DNA of 64,000 bases from NCBI RefSeq assembly GCF_900167465.1, contig NZ_FUWR01000011.1, forward strand, positions 55,962 through 119,961. The letters are read 5' to 3'. The notes beneath the pieces were generated by a model that did no database searches, had not been told where the DNA came from, and saw only the letters and a list, made by a program, of their open reading frames with translations. Source of the stretch: Trichlorobacter thiogenes (GTDB lineage: Bacteria; Desulfobacterota; Desulfuromonadia; Geobacterales; Pseudopelobacteraceae). The position numbers and the translations under genes were made by a program. Numbering within the stretch: the stretch's first letter is position 1; every line of letters begins with the position of its first letter. Shown piece by piece: positions 39,132-48,075 of the stretch.

Positions 39132-39395
39132 TTAACCCAGTGTGTTAACCAGTTTGGTCAAACGGGATACGCTACGGGAAGCGTTTGACTTGTGGATAAC
39201 GCCTTTGGTGGCGGTCTTGTCAATGACTGGGATGGCAAGCTGCAGTGCAGCTACAGCAGCTTCTTTATCTTTTTTCTCAACCGCTTCACGGACCCGCTTG
39301 ATGTAGGTCTTGAGGGTTGATTTTTGATGACGGTTACGGGCATTGCGCTTTTCATTCTGCTTGATACGCTTGATTGCCGATTTGTGATGAGCCAC
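39132..39395 (-). CDS. rpsT: 30S ribosomal protein S20
   Basis: Protein of 87 aa, very basic, starting [21 protein letters not shown], with the conserved Lys-rich C-terminal half ([16 protein letters not shown]). Binds 16S rRNA early in 30S assembly. GGAGGTAG lies upstream of the ATG. Transcribed alone, 102 bases downstream of purN; converges on holA. Confidence 0.96.
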   Translation of the reverse strand: MAHHKSAIKRIKQNEKRNARNRHQKSTLKTYIKRVREAVEKKDKEAAVAALQLAIPVIDKTATKGVIHKSNASRSVSRLTKLVNTLG

Positions 39396-39497
39396 GTGCT
39401 ACCTCCGAATGGTGTACAGCAGTCATATGCTGATTGTAATCTAATTGAAGCGAAATTTTTAGCATGCTGCCTTGAGGCTGTCAAGGGGAAAGTGCTC

Positions 39498-40118
39498 TTA
39501 TTCGCTGATAATAACCTTGCGGCCTTCAACTTTTAACCTGCCTGCACAGAAAAGGCGGACCGCCTCAACATAGGTGCGATGTTCTTCTCCATGGATACGT
39601 TGCGTCAGGCTTTCCACGGTGTCGCTGCCGAGAATTGGTACCACGGATTGCAGAATGATCGGGCCGGTGTCAGTGCCTTTATCAACAAAGTGTACGGTGC
39701 AGCCGGTGTAGCGGGCTCCGTAGTCAAAGGCCTGTTGCTGGGCATCAAGACCGGGGAAGGCTGGTAGCAGGGCAGGGTGGATGTTCATGATGGCATTGGG
39801 GAAGGCATCAATCATGGTTGGCGACAATAGACGCATGAATCCGGCCAGTATGACCAGATCAACTTCGTGTTGTCGCAGCAGCTCAACCAGTGCAGCATCA
39901 TAGGCCTGACGGTTTGGATAGCCCTTGTGATCAAGTACAATTGAGCTGATGTTATGCTTTTTTGCCCGTTCAAGGGCAAAGGCATCGGCCTTGTTGCTGA
40001 TCAGGCAGACAATACTGGCGTTGATGATTCGCCCGGCCTCAATGGCATCCACAATGGCCTGGAAATTTGAGCCGTTACCGGATACCAGCACTGCCAGTTT
40101 AAGCGGTGTTGTTCCCAT
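39498..40118 (-). CDS. purN: Phosphoribosylglycinamide formyltransferase
   Basis: Protein of 206 aa, third purine step using 10-formyl-tetrahydrofolate. Signatures VSGNGSNFQAI, IVLAGFMRLLSP, MNIHPALLPAFPG (catalytic Asn/His) and the Asp in DKGTDTGPII. Overlaps the purM stop by one base (TAATG), so they are translationally coupled. Confidence 0.95.
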   Translation of the reverse strand: MGTTPLKLAVLVSGNGSNFQAIVDAIEAGRIINASIVCLISNKADAFALERAKKHNISSIVLDHKGYPNRQAYDAALVELLRQHEVDLVILAGFMRLLSPTMIDAFPNAIMNIHPALLPAFPGLDAQQQAFDYGARYTGCTVHFVDKGTDTGPIILQSVVPILGSDTVESLTQRIHGEEHRTYVEAVRLFCAGRLKVEGRKVIISE

Positions 40119-41167
40119 TAAAGCAGAACCACCTGATCTGTCTGGCTTTTGGTCATATTTTTCACTTCGCCGATCAGCCAGGCCTGTTCACCCAGTCCGT
40201 TCAGGCGGGACAAAATGTCATCAACATCGGTTGCAGCAACGGCCAACACCATGCCGATACCCATGTTAAAGGTGCGATACATTTCGTTTTGCTCCACATT
40301 GCCAGCTTCCTGCATGACGGTAAAGATTGACGGCATGGTCCATGAACCAAGTTTGACGTTGGCTGCACATCCCTTTGGCAGGACGCGGGGAACGTTTTCC
40401 AGCAAGCCGCCGCCGGTGATGTGGGCAATGCCGTTAATACGGAAGTCTTTGAGCAGGTTCAGTATTGCACGGACATAGATCCTGGTGGGGGTCAGCAGTT
40501 CATCAGCTACGGTCTTGCTGCTGTCCGGCAGCTGGCTGTTGATGGTAAGGCCCATATGGTCAAAGATGATGCGACGTGCCAGAGAATAGCCGTTGCTATG
40601 CAGGCCGCTGGAACCGATGCCGATCAGTTTATTGCCAACGGTGATGGATGAACCATCAATGATCTGTTCTTTTTCGACTACCCCAACCGTGAAACCAGCA
40701 ATGTCATACTCGCCATCTGCATAGAAGCCGGGCATTTCTGCGGTTTCGCCACCAATCAGGGCACAGCCTGCCTGACGACATCCTTCGGCAATGCCTGCCA
40801 CAATCTGGGCAGCCTTGTCAGGGTCCAGCTTGCCGGTGGCAAGGTAATCCAGAAAGAAGAGCGGCTCTGCCCCCTGCACCACAATGTCGTTAACGCACAT
40901 GGCCACCAGGTCAATCCCGACGGTGTCATGACGGTCAGCCAGAAAGGCCAGCTTCAGCTTGGTGCCTACCCCGTCGGTGCCTGAAACCAGAACCGGGTTT
41001 TTGTATTTGGAGGCGTTCAGGGAGAAGAGTCCGCCAAAACCGCCAATTTCTGTCATAACTTCAGGACGGAAGGTGGATTTGACCAACGGCTTGATTTTCT
41101 GGACAAAACTGTTGCCTGCCTCAATATCAACACCAGCCTCTTTGTAGGTTGCGCGGGGTTTGCTCAC
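40118..41167 (-). CDS. purM: Phosphoribosylformylglycinamidine cyclo-ligase (AIR synthetase)
   Basis: Protein of 349 aa, fifth purine step. Family motifs [29 protein letters not shown] and [22 protein letters not shown] precedes the ATG. Upstream, in the 169-base divergent gap with the transglycosylase gene, ATCTTCA (41200-41206) and TGAAGAT (41220-41226) form a small inverted repeat of unknown meaning. Confidence 0.95.
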   Translation of the reverse strand: MSKPRATYKEAGVDIEAGNSFVQKIKPLVKSTFRPEVMTEIGGFGGLFSLNASKYKNPVLVSGTDGVGTKLKLAFLADRHDTVGIDLVAMCVNDIVVQGAEPLFFLDYLATGKLDPDKAAQIVAGIAEGCRQAGCALIGGETAEMPGFYADGEYDIAGFTVGVVEKEQIIDGSSITVGNKLIGIGSSGLHSNGYSLARRIIFDHMGLTINSQLPDSSKTVADELLTPTRIYVRAILNLLKDFRINGIAHITGGGLLENVPRVLPKGCAANVKLGSWTMPSIFTVMQEAGNVEQNEMYRTFNMGIGMVLAVAATDVDDILSRLNGLGEQAWLIGEVKNMTKSQTDQVVLL

Positions 41168-41299
41168 GGATTACGACTCCTTGTCTTGCAGGAAAGGTCA
41201 TCTTCAACAGATAGATTGATGAAGATATTTCTTCTAGCCAATCGAGGGGGAAAAGTCAATCAACTGTATGTTTTAATGCTGTACGCAGGCAGTTTAAAC

Positions 41300-41330
41300 T
41301 TGACAAATCGGGCACTTTTGCCGTTATGTT
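41300..41330 (+). promoter_or_regulatory. Possible sigma70 promoter abutting the transglycosylase start
   Basis: A perfect TTGACA (41300-41305) is followed 19 bases later by TATGTT (41325-41330). The spacing is long. The predicted start site would fall at or next to the ATG at 41337, before which no ribosome site is visible. Confidence 0.3.
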
Positions 41331-41336
41331 AACAGT

Positions 41337-41963
41337 ATGAACCGGCTTGCCGACCACATCTCTGACAGAGTTTCATGCTGCTCCAGCGTATTATTCCTGC
41401 TTGGTTTGCTGTTTTTGTCTGCCGTCGTCTTTCCTGCCCCCTCCTGTGCAGATATTTATCGTTATGAAGATGAAGAAGGGGTGGTGCATTTTACTGATGC
41501 ACCGACTGATAAAAAATTTAAGATCTTTATGCGGGATCTGCGTAAAGATCGCCAGCTGCGGACCCATTTCCGCCTTACATCCGGAAATCCTCAGGAATTT
41601 GAACATCTGATTACTGCGGCATCTGCCAAGTACGGGGTCAGTGCCTCGTTGATCAGGGCGGTTATTCAGGCAGAATCAGGCTATAATCCCCAGGCCGTCT
41701 CCCGTGCCGGTGCTGGTGGTTTGATGCAGTTGATGCCTGGCACAGCCAAACACCTGAAAGTTGCTGATCGCTTTAATCCCAGCCAGAATGTGGACGGCGG
41801 TGTACGGTATCTGAAATTTCTGCTGGATACCTTTAAAGGGGATGTTTCCCTGGCCCTTGCCGCCTACAATGCCGGACTTTCCAAAGTTGCCAAATATGGC
41901 GGCATTCCACCTTACGAAGAGACGCGAACCTATGTCAGCAGGGTTCTGTCATACATGAGATAA
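41337..41963 (+). CDS. Lytic transglycosylase with DUF4124 domain
   Basis: A 208-aa secreted protein. Signal peptide (~1-38, hydrophobic VLFLLGLLFLSAVVF), then a short DUF4124 module (IYRYEDEEGVVHFTD). An SLT domain (~95-205) follows with the catalytic Glu in AVIQAESGYNP, then GAGGLMQLMPGTA and ALAAYNAG. It cleaves peptidoglycan glycan strands in the periplasm. Four bases separate it from pgsA. Confidence 0.9.
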   Translation: MNRLADHISDRVSCCSSVLFLLGLLFLSAVVFPAPSCADIYRYEDEEGVVHFTDAPTDKKFKIFMRDLRKDRQLRTHFRLTSGNPQEFEHLITAASAKYGVSASLIRAVIQAESGYNPQAVSRAGAGGLMQLMPGTAKHLKVADRFNPSQNVDGGVRYLKFLLDTFKGDVSLALAAYNAGLSKVAKYGGIPPYEETRTYVSRVLSYMR

Positions 41964-41967
41964 GCCA

Positions 41968-42555
41968 ATGTCCCAGCATCATCCTATTCTTAACCCCCCT
42001 AATATTCTAACGTTGTTCAGGGTGGCCTGTATCCCTTTGATGATTGTTCTGTTGTTTTCTGACTCGCGGGAGTCCTGTTTTTGGGCTGCCTGGGTTTTTG
42101 CCATCGCCTCAGCCACAGACTGGATTGACGGTCACCTGGCCCGCAGAATGGGGATTGAGACCGTATTCGGCAAGTTTCTGGACCCGATAGCTGATAAGTT
42201 GATTGTCACCGCAGCCCTGATTATGATTCTGCCCTTTAACCGGGTGCCGGCCTGGATGGTGTTTGTGATCCTGGCACGGGAGATTGTGATTACCGGCCTG
42301 CGTAGTATCGCTTCAAGCGAAGGGATTGTGATCCAGGCCTCTGATCTGGGTAAATACAAGACCATTTTTCAGCTGACTGCCATCATCGGTCTGTTGTTGC
42401 ACTATGAGTATAACTGGTTGTTCGGAATCGCCCATCCGCTGTTGACGGTGAATATGCACAACGCCGGGATGTTCTTCTTCTGGATCGCCTTTGTCCTGAC
42501 TGTCTGGTCCGGGGTTGACTATCTGGCACGGTTTATCAAGGTGATAGCCCGTTGA
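41968..42555 (+). CDS. pgsA: CDP-diacylglycerol-glycerol-3-phosphate 3-phosphatidyltransferase
   Basis: A 195-aa membrane enzyme of phosphatidylglycerol synthesis. The CDP-alcohol phosphotransferase motif (DG..AR..G...D...D) is complete in DWIDGHLARRMGIETVFGKF and LDPIADK. Several hydrophobic helices. It sits between the transglycosylase and a KamA-like gene with almost no gaps. Confidence 0.93.
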   Translation: MSQHHPILNPPNILTLFRVACIPLMIVLLFSDSRESCFWAAWVFAIASATDWIDGHLARRMGIETVFGKFLDPIADKLIVTAALIMILPFNRVPAWMVFVILAREIVITGLRSIASSEGIVIQASDLGKYKTIFQLTAIIGLLLHYEYNWLFGIAHPLLTVNMHNAGMFFFWIAFVLTVWSGVDYLARFIKVIAR

Positions 42556-42557
42556 CC

Positions 42558-43565
42558 ATGCTGCAAACGGTTTCCCTTGCTGAGTTGGCCCACCGCTTCA
42601 GATCTGATCTATCCCACCTGGAACAGGTTGCAGCTGTCTATCCTTGTCGCATCAGCAGTTACTATGCCGGTCTGATTACTGCGCCCCATGACCCGATCTG
42701 GAGGCAGTGTGTCCCCTCGGTTGAAGAACTGGATGATACCGTCCAACTGCCTGATCCTTTGGATGAAGAACGTCTAAGCCCGGTGCCTGGGTTGATCCAT
42801 CGCTATCCTGACCGGGCGGTTTTGCTGGTGTCCAACCGATGTGCAACCTACTGTCGATTTTGTATGCGCAAGCGCAAAGTGGGCTGCTCTGGTGGTGAAA
42901 GCGATCTTCCGGCAGCCTATGCTTATATTGCGGCAACTCCGCAGTTACGGGATATCATCCTGTCCGGTGGTGATCCGCTGATGTTGCCGGATGACGAACT
43001 GCACCAGATTCTGTCAACCCTGCGCAGAATACCCCATGTTGAAATCATTAGAATCGGCAGCCGGATACCGGTCACTAATCCATCCCGCATTACACCTGCA
43101 TTGTGCCGTATGCTGGCAGAGCATCATCCACTTTACCTGAATACCCATTTTAATCACCCAATGGAGTTAACCCCTGAGGCGGACCAGGCCTGTAGCCTGT
43201 TGGCTGACGCAGGGATTCAGCTGGGGAATCAGACCGTGCTGTTAAAAGGGGTGAATGATGACAGCCTGACCATGCAAAAACTGCTGACCGGGCTGTTGCG
43301 GTTGCGAGTGCGGCCATACTATCTGCATCAGATGGATCTGGTGCGGGGCACTGCCCACTTTCGTACCCCGCTTGAGCAGGGTAGAGATTTGATCGGGTCA
43401 CTGAGGGGCAAGATCTCAGGTATGGCAATCCCCCATTTTGTGATTGATCTGCCCGGCGGGAAAGGGAAGGTGCCGGTCCTGCCAGACAGCCTGCATAGAG
43501 ATGACAATGGCTGGCAGGTCCAGACCTGTAGCGGCGAATGGGTTAGGTACACCGATCCTGTCTGA
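42558..43565 (+). CDS. KamA-family radical SAM protein (lysine 2,3-aminomutase-like)
   Basis: About 335 aa. The radical SAM cluster motif CATYCRFC (CX3CX2C) is preceded by the LAM-type VLLVSNRCA and followed by ILSGGDPLML. IIRIGSRIPVTNP is conserved in the family. The PLP-lysine motif PGGKGK is present near the C terminus. It is shorter than clostridial lysine aminomutase (~416) and closer to EpmB in length. The ATG at 42558 is two bases after the pgsA stop; a TTG at 42552 is possible. Substrate (free lysine, glutamate or an EF-P modification) cannot be decided, as no kam, epmA or efp gene is present here. Confidence 0.82.
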   Translation: MLQTVSLAELAHRFRSDLSHLEQVAAVYPCRISSYYAGLITAPHDPIWRQCVPSVEELDDTVQLPDPLDEERLSPVPGLIHRYPDRAVLLVSNRCATYCRFCMRKRKVGCSGGESDLPAAYAYIAATPQLRDIILSGGDPLMLPDDELHQILSTLRRIPHVEIIRIGSRIPVTNPSRITPALCRMLAEHHPLYLNTHFNHPMELTPEADQACSLLADAGIQLGNQTVLLKGVNDDSLTMQKLLTGLLRLRVRPYYLHQMDLVRGTAHFRTPLEQGRDLIGSLRGKISGMAIPHFVIDLPGGKGKVPVLPDSLHRDDNGWQVQTCSGEWVRYTDPV

Positions 43566-43571
43566 AAGAGG

Positions 43572-44006
43572 TCAACGAAATTGCTTGCGCATCTCCAACA
43601 CATTGCCACCTTCAACCGGGTAATACTCAACCGAGTCCATCAATGATCGCATGATGTACAAGCCCCGGCCATGGTCCTCCAGCTCATGCTGAGAATCCTC
43701 AGCCGTAGCTGAAATGCTTTCCAGATTAAATCCCCTGCCATGGTCAAAGACCTGTAACAACAGCTCTTCATCAGTAACCGTAATCCGAATTTCCACCTCT
43801 TCATCAGGATCGTTGGCATTGGCATGTCGGATTGCGTTGACCAGGGCCTCGGTCAGCACCACGTTAATATGGTTGGCCAAGGCCTCCCGATCACCAGTAT
43901 AGTTTTGTAGCTGTTTGGCAAGCTCTTCGCTGATCCGTCCTATCAGGCTCAGGTAGCGGGTCTGATTGGGTACCTTGATCTGCAGCTCGATCTGAGTGTT
44001 TTTCAT
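43572..44006 (-). CDS. RsbW/SpoIIAB-like ATP-binding serine kinase (anti-sigma type)
   Basis: A 144-aa GHKL ATPase of the HATPase_c_2 class. N box EALVNAIRHAN, G1 DHGRGF, G2 DHGRGLYIM. Members phosphorylate a STAS antagonist on serine and hold a target such as a sigma factor. The ATG at 44006 has GGAGAG upstream; the longer frame lacks one. It is last in the operon, after the STAS gene and the PP2C fusion, so the three form a complete partner-switch set. No sigma factor is encoded next to it. Confidence 0.85.
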   Translation of the reverse strand: MKNTQIELQIKVPNQTRYLSLIGRISEELAKQLQNYTGDREALANHINVVLTEALVNAIRHANANDPDEEVEIRITVTDEELLLQVFDHGRGFNLESISATAEDSQHELEDHGRGLYIMRSLMDSVEYYPVEGGNVLEMRKQFR

Positions 44007-44028
44007 TGCTGCTCTCCGCGTATCCTGA

Positions 44029-44364
44029 TCAGAACGCCTCAATTGCCTCATCAACAGTGGTGTAAATATCAAACACTCTATGCAGCCTGGTCAGTTCAAA
44101 CATTGATTTTACCTGGCTTTGAAGGCTTGAGAGTTTCAGGCCGGCCTGACGGGATGAGGCGTTTTTAAAGCCTGACACCAGTGCGCCCAGGCCAGAGCTG
44201 TCAATAAAACGGACTTCTTTAAGATCAACGACCACTCTGGTCTTGCCTTCTTCAAATAACCTGCCCAGTTCCTGCTTCAAATGCTCGGAATTATGGGCAT
44301 CCAGCCGCTCTTCCTTGACCTGCACCAGTACCACCTGTCCATTGTCTTCAAGTTTAAGATTCAT
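44029..44364 (-). CDS. STAS-domain anti-sigma factor antagonist
   Basis: A 111-aa single STAS domain of the SpoIIAA/RsbV class. The phosphorylatable serine lies in the motif FIDSSGLGAL (Ser56/57). The expected cycle: dephosphorylated STAS binds the RsbW-like kinase next door and frees its target; the upstream PP2C domain dephosphorylates it. ATG at 44364 follows AAAGGAG by eight bases. Confidence 0.88.
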   Translation of the reverse strand: MNLKLEDNGQVVLVQVKEERLDAHNSEHLKQELGRLFEEGKTRVVVDLKEVRFIDSSGLGALVSGFKNASSRQAGLKLSSLQSQVKSMFELTRLHRVFDIYTTVDEAIEAF

Positions 44365-44382
44365 TGCTGTCACTCCTTTCAG

Positions 44383-47300
44383 TTAGGAAACTATTTTCAT
44401 AACCACCATTGAAACATCATCCTGCAGGGTTGTGCTCTGACTGAACTCTTTGACAAGCTCAAAGAATGAGTCGGCAATCTCGTCTACCGTCAGGGTGCTT
44501 TGCTGGGCAAGGTGCTGACAGACCTGACCGGTTCCCATCAGTTCACCAGCCTGGTCAGTTGCCTCTGGAATGCCATCGGTATAGAACAGCAACGTGTCAC
44601 CTGCCTGCAGGGTTATGGAACACTCTTCAAACACGATGGAGGGCTTGATGCCCAGAATTAAACCATCAGCATCAAGTTCAATGCAACTCTGTTGTCCCTG
44701 ACGGTGTATCAGCGGCTTGTTATGACCGGCGTTGGCATAGGAAAGACGTCCGGTAGCTGCGCTGTAACGGGCATAAAACATGGTGATGAATAGCTCGGCC
44801 CGTGTCAGGTCATCATACAGCTGACTGTTGAGGGCACCCAGAATACTGCTGGGGCTGACCGCACGGCTGGACTGTGCCCGTAACAGGGTCCGTACCTCGG
44901 CCATGATTAAGGCGGCACCAACACTGTGACCAGAAACATCGGCAATCAAGAGGTCTATAGTATGGTCGTCACGCTTGAAATAATCATAGTAATCACCCCC
45001 CACATGGGCAGCAGGATAGCAACGTCCGGCAAGTTCAACCCCAAACAGTACCGGTGGTTTGTCCGGCAGCAACGAGAGCTGGATCTGTTCCGCAATCTCC
45101 ATATCGCGCTTAACTCTGGCATTAGCCAGCAATGCCTGTTCCTTTTCCCGGCGTTCCCGCTCCTTGGCCTGCATCTCACTGGCTAATCGTGCTGCCTGGG
45201 CCAGCTGTCCGGTCAGGCTGGTCAGCAGGTTAATAAATTCTTCAGTAAACAGCCCAATGATGGATTTTGAGTAAACCGACAAAACCCCCAGGCTTTCTTC
45301 GCCCTCACGATAGATCGGGATATGGGCAAATGAGACAAATCTTTCTGCCTCAGTTTTTGGTAAAGTTATGATTTCCTGAAGATTTTTGATGTCATTGACG
45401 AAGTGGGTCGTCTGATCAATCATTGCCATTTTAACATAGGGGTCGCTTTCCTGAAACCAGTGTTCAGGGGAGATCGGACGGCGGTCGCAGCCCTGATAGC
45501 TCTGGACAGTCAGAGGCATATCGCTGCTGCTGCGGATCTGGATCAGGGCGACATCGAGTCTGAATTCCTTCAGAAGCAACTGCAGCAGTTCATCCATAAT
45601 AGTTTGAAGGTCAAGGGTACGGTTGATGACTTCTGATGCCTTGAGGCGGACATACAGCGCTTCACGGCTCTGGTCAAGGGATGCCCTGACGGTGCTGAAG
45701 ATGTCGTAGACCGACTCCATCCGGCTACCCATATCAGAGAGGTAGCTGTCCATGATAGCACCAGCTGCGGCAGCCCCCACAGAACCTGCCAGGGTCCGTT
45801 CAACAAAGCGCTTCATGGCGGGCAGCTCAAACTCGGGAACCGAGGTCTCGGAATCAATCATTCGTCCCTTGAGGTAGTCGTTCATGGCCTGAATTGCCTC
45901 ATCAGGGCCGATGAATTTACCCATTAAGGCGACAAACTGGGGGGGAGTAACCGGCTTTGAAAGGCGCTTTGCAGCACTTTTTACCTGACGTCGTTCGGTT
46001 TCAAACTTGCCAATAAAGCGTCGAACCTGCTCTTTTTCAATGTCACTCTGGGTGAGCATCAGAGAGCAGATCAGGTAGGCCCCTACATTAAATAGCATGC
46101 TCCAGAAGAGCGAGTGACTCCACATATCCATGCCGGTAAGGCCGAACAGGGCAGTGGGTTTCAGCAGAGCCTGTCCGAACAGGCCGTGCAGCATAATAGT
46201 GCTGTCCGGCGTTGCTGCATGGAAAGAAGGGATCAGCAGGGTATAGCACCAGACCAGAAAGCCAAGAGCCATGCCGGAGATGGCACCAATTTTATTGCCT
46301 CTGGGCCAGTACAAACCACCCAACAGGGCTGGCAGAAACTGCAGGGCTGCCAGAAATGAGATCAGCCCCATGTTAACCAGCATGAATGAGTCGCCCACCG
46401 CCTGATAGTAGAAGTAGCCCAGAAAGACCACAAAAAAGATGGCAAGCCGTTTCAGGTTGATCAGCAGGATTGGAAACCATTGTTTGGGGGTAATCCTGAC
46501 AATGATCGGCATAAACAGGTTGTTGAGCAGCATGGTTGAAATAGCAACCGACTCCACCATCACCATGCCGGCAGCAGCAGAAAGTCCTCCCAGAAAAGCT
46601 AAAAGTGCCATGGCACTGCTTCCGGCGGCTAAAGGCAGGCTGATCACAAAGTAATCTGCTCCGGCATTACCGCCGTGCTGCAGGATACCGGCCAGAGCAA
46701 TCGGCATGATAAACAGGTTGATCAGGAACAGATAGGTGGGGAAAAGCCACATCGCCTTGCTGATATGGCGCAGATCAGCATTTTCTATGACCATCACATG
46801 GAACTGGCGGGGCAGCAGGATGATGGCCCCCATGGAGAGAAACAGCATGGTTGAAGATGGTATGAACCCCTGGCCTTCAGTGGGATGCAGGGTGAACAAG
46901 CGGTTAAATAGTTCGGGGAACTGGTGGTTAAAGCGGGTCAGAATGTCTCCAAAACCGTCAAACATGACCCAGGTAACAAAGACTCCCACGCTGATCAGGC
47001 TTATCAGTTTAATCACGGATTCAAAGGCCACCGCAGCAATCAGCCCTTCATGGCGCTCTGCCGAGGGCAGGCGGCGGGCGCCAAAGATAACACCGAATAT
47101 GGACAGGATCAGGGCTAGACTAAAGCTGGTGGGAAATGATACGGCTGCGTCGGCTCCGGGCAGGGTGATGGTGCGGTGAGTAACGCCGCTGATCAGGGCA
47201 AAGGAGGTGACCACCGCCTTAATCTGCAGGGCAATGTACGGCATGATCCCCAGCACGGCAATCAGGGTCACCAAAGATCCGAGTAACTGGGAGTTGCCGT

Positions 47301-47631
47301 AACGCAGGCTGATAAAATCAGCTATGGAGGAGACGTTGTTTTCTTTGCTGATTCTGATGATCCTGCGCAGGATGTAGAACCAGGAAAAGGCCACCAGTGA
47401 CGGTCCCAGGTAGATCATTAAAAAATCAATGCCGCTGGTGGCCGCCTTACCCACACTGCCGTAAAAGGTCCATGAGGTACAGTAAACTGCTATGGAAAGG
47501 CTGTAGACATACGGGTTGTTGACCAGGCTGCGTCCTTGTTCTGAACGACGGCGTGCATACCAGGCCACCAGAAACAACAATCCGGCATAGCCTACAGCAA
47601 TCGCAGTAACATAATAAATATTCAGAGTCAC
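44383..47631 (-). CDS. Sodium:solute symporter-like sensor fused to GAF and PP2C (SpoIIE) phosphatase
   Basis: A 1082-aa fusion. Residues ~1-530 form a multi-helix SLC5/SSF transporter core of the sensory type (CTSWTFYGSVGKAATSGIDF, IADFISLRYGNSQLLG), as in CbrA-type kinases. A soluble linker and a GAF domain (~690-830) follow, then a short coiled coil. The C-terminal PP2C/SpoIIE phosphatase (~852-1082) keeps its metal aspartates: Asp880 in GGDYYD, Asp898 in DVSG, Asp1019 in TDG and Asp1071/1072 in QDD. It probably senses or imports a solute and dephosphorylates the STAS protein encoded 19 bases downstream. Overlaps the small membrane gene by ATGA. Confidence 0.88.
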   Translation of the reverse strand: MTLNIYYVTAIAVGYAGLLFLVAWYARRRSEQGRSLVNNPYVYSLSIAVYCTSWTFYGSVGKAATSGIDFLMIYLGPSLVAFSWFYILRRIIRISKENNVSSIADFISLRYGNSQLLGSLVTLIAVLGIMPYIALQIKAVVTSFALISGVTHRTITLPGADAAVSFPTSFSLALILSIFGVIFGARRLPSAERHEGLIAAVAFESVIKLISLISVGVFVTWVMFDGFGDILTRFNHQFPELFNRLFTLHPTEGQGFIPSSTMLFLSMGAIILLPRQFHVMVIENADLRHISKAMWLFPTYLFLINLFIMPIALAGILQHGGNAGADYFVISLPLAAGSSAMALLAFLGGLSAAAGMVMVESVAISTMLLNNLFMPIIVRITPKQWFPILLINLKRLAIFFVVFLGYFYYQAVGDSFMLVNMGLISFLAALQFLPALLGGLYWPRGNKIGAISGMALGFLVWCYTLLIPSFHAATPDSTIMLHGLFGQALLKPTALFGLTGMDMWSHSLFWSMLFNVGAYLICSLMLTQSDIEKEQVRRFIGKFETERRQVKSAAKRLSKPVTPPQFVALMGKFIGPDEAIQAMNDYLKGRMIDSETSVPEFELPAMKRFVERTLAGSVGAAAAGAIMDSYLSDMGSRMESVYDIFSTVRASLDQSREALYVRLKASEVINRTLDLQTIMDELLQLLLKEFRLDVALIQIRSSSDMPLTVQSYQGCDRRPISPEHWFQESDPYVKMAMIDQTTHFVNDIKNLQEIITLPKTEAERFVSFAHIPIYREGEESLGVLSVYSKSIIGLFTEEFINLLTSLTGQLAQAARLASEMQAKERERREKEQALLANARVKRDMEIAEQIQLSLLPDKPPVLFGVELAGRCYPAAHVGGDYYDYFKRDDHTIDLLIADVSGHSVGAALIMAEVRTLLRAQSSRAVSPSSILGALNSQLYDDLTRAELFITMFYARYSAATGRLSYANAGHNKPLIHRQGQQSCIELDADGLILGIKPSIVFEECSITLQAGDTLLFYTDGIPEATDQAGELMGTGQVCQHLAQQSTLTVDEIADSFFELVKEFSQSTTLQDDVSMVVMKIVS

Positions 47632-47933
47632 CGGGGCGCCTGTTCTTCAGAGTGATATTCAGTTTGATCCGGTTCGGCAGAGCTGGCAAAAAGGTAGATA
47701 ACGCCGATAGAAATGGCCCAGCCAAGGGTAAAGTAAAGGTACATCAGCGGAAACCCCAGGATGGTGGTTGGCTGGTTGAAGATCTTTAAAAATGGGAAAT
47801 TCAGCATGACGTTTCCCAGCACAAAGAAAATTACCCATGATTCCCGCAGGTGCAGTCGTTTGAGAAATCGTTGTAGGTGTGAGCGCCACATGGGGTATGT
47901 AGCCCCTTTCTTTGTTTCAGGTTGGCTGATCAA
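47628..47933 (-). CDS. Small membrane protein coupled to the symporter-phosphatase
   Basis: Up to 101 aa with two hydrophobic helices (WVIFFVLGNVMLNFPFL and MYLYFTLGWAISIGVIYLFA) and a charged C-terminal tail. Overlaps the fusion gene by ATGA, so the two are made together. Position and type recall CbrX ahead of cbrA in pseudomonads and small subunits of SSF transporters; this analogy is inference. The frame opens at a TTG (47933); an ATG at 47891 would give 87 aa and may be the true start. Confidence 0.7.
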   Translation of the reverse strand: MISQPETKKGATYPMWRSHLQRFLKRLHLRESWVIFFVLGNVMLNFPFLKIFNQPTTILGFPLMYLYFTLGWAISIGVIYLFASSAEPDQTEYHSEEQAPR

Positions 47934-48075
47934 CTTTTACCATTGATCCCTACACTCTGCAACCAATGGGCAGATAATTATTACGCCAGCGGAATCGTTT
48001 GACGCTTGCCAGCTTGTATGGTAGCGTTTGTAAACTGTATATTTCCGCAACCTGTTGAATTTCGGATGGTGTCCC

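Noticed and set aside
44383..47631. Plain sodium/solute or proline symporter
   Set aside because: The SSF core is of the sensory type and is fused to GAF and an intact PP2C phosphatase next to STAS and kinase genes, so transport alone does not explain it.
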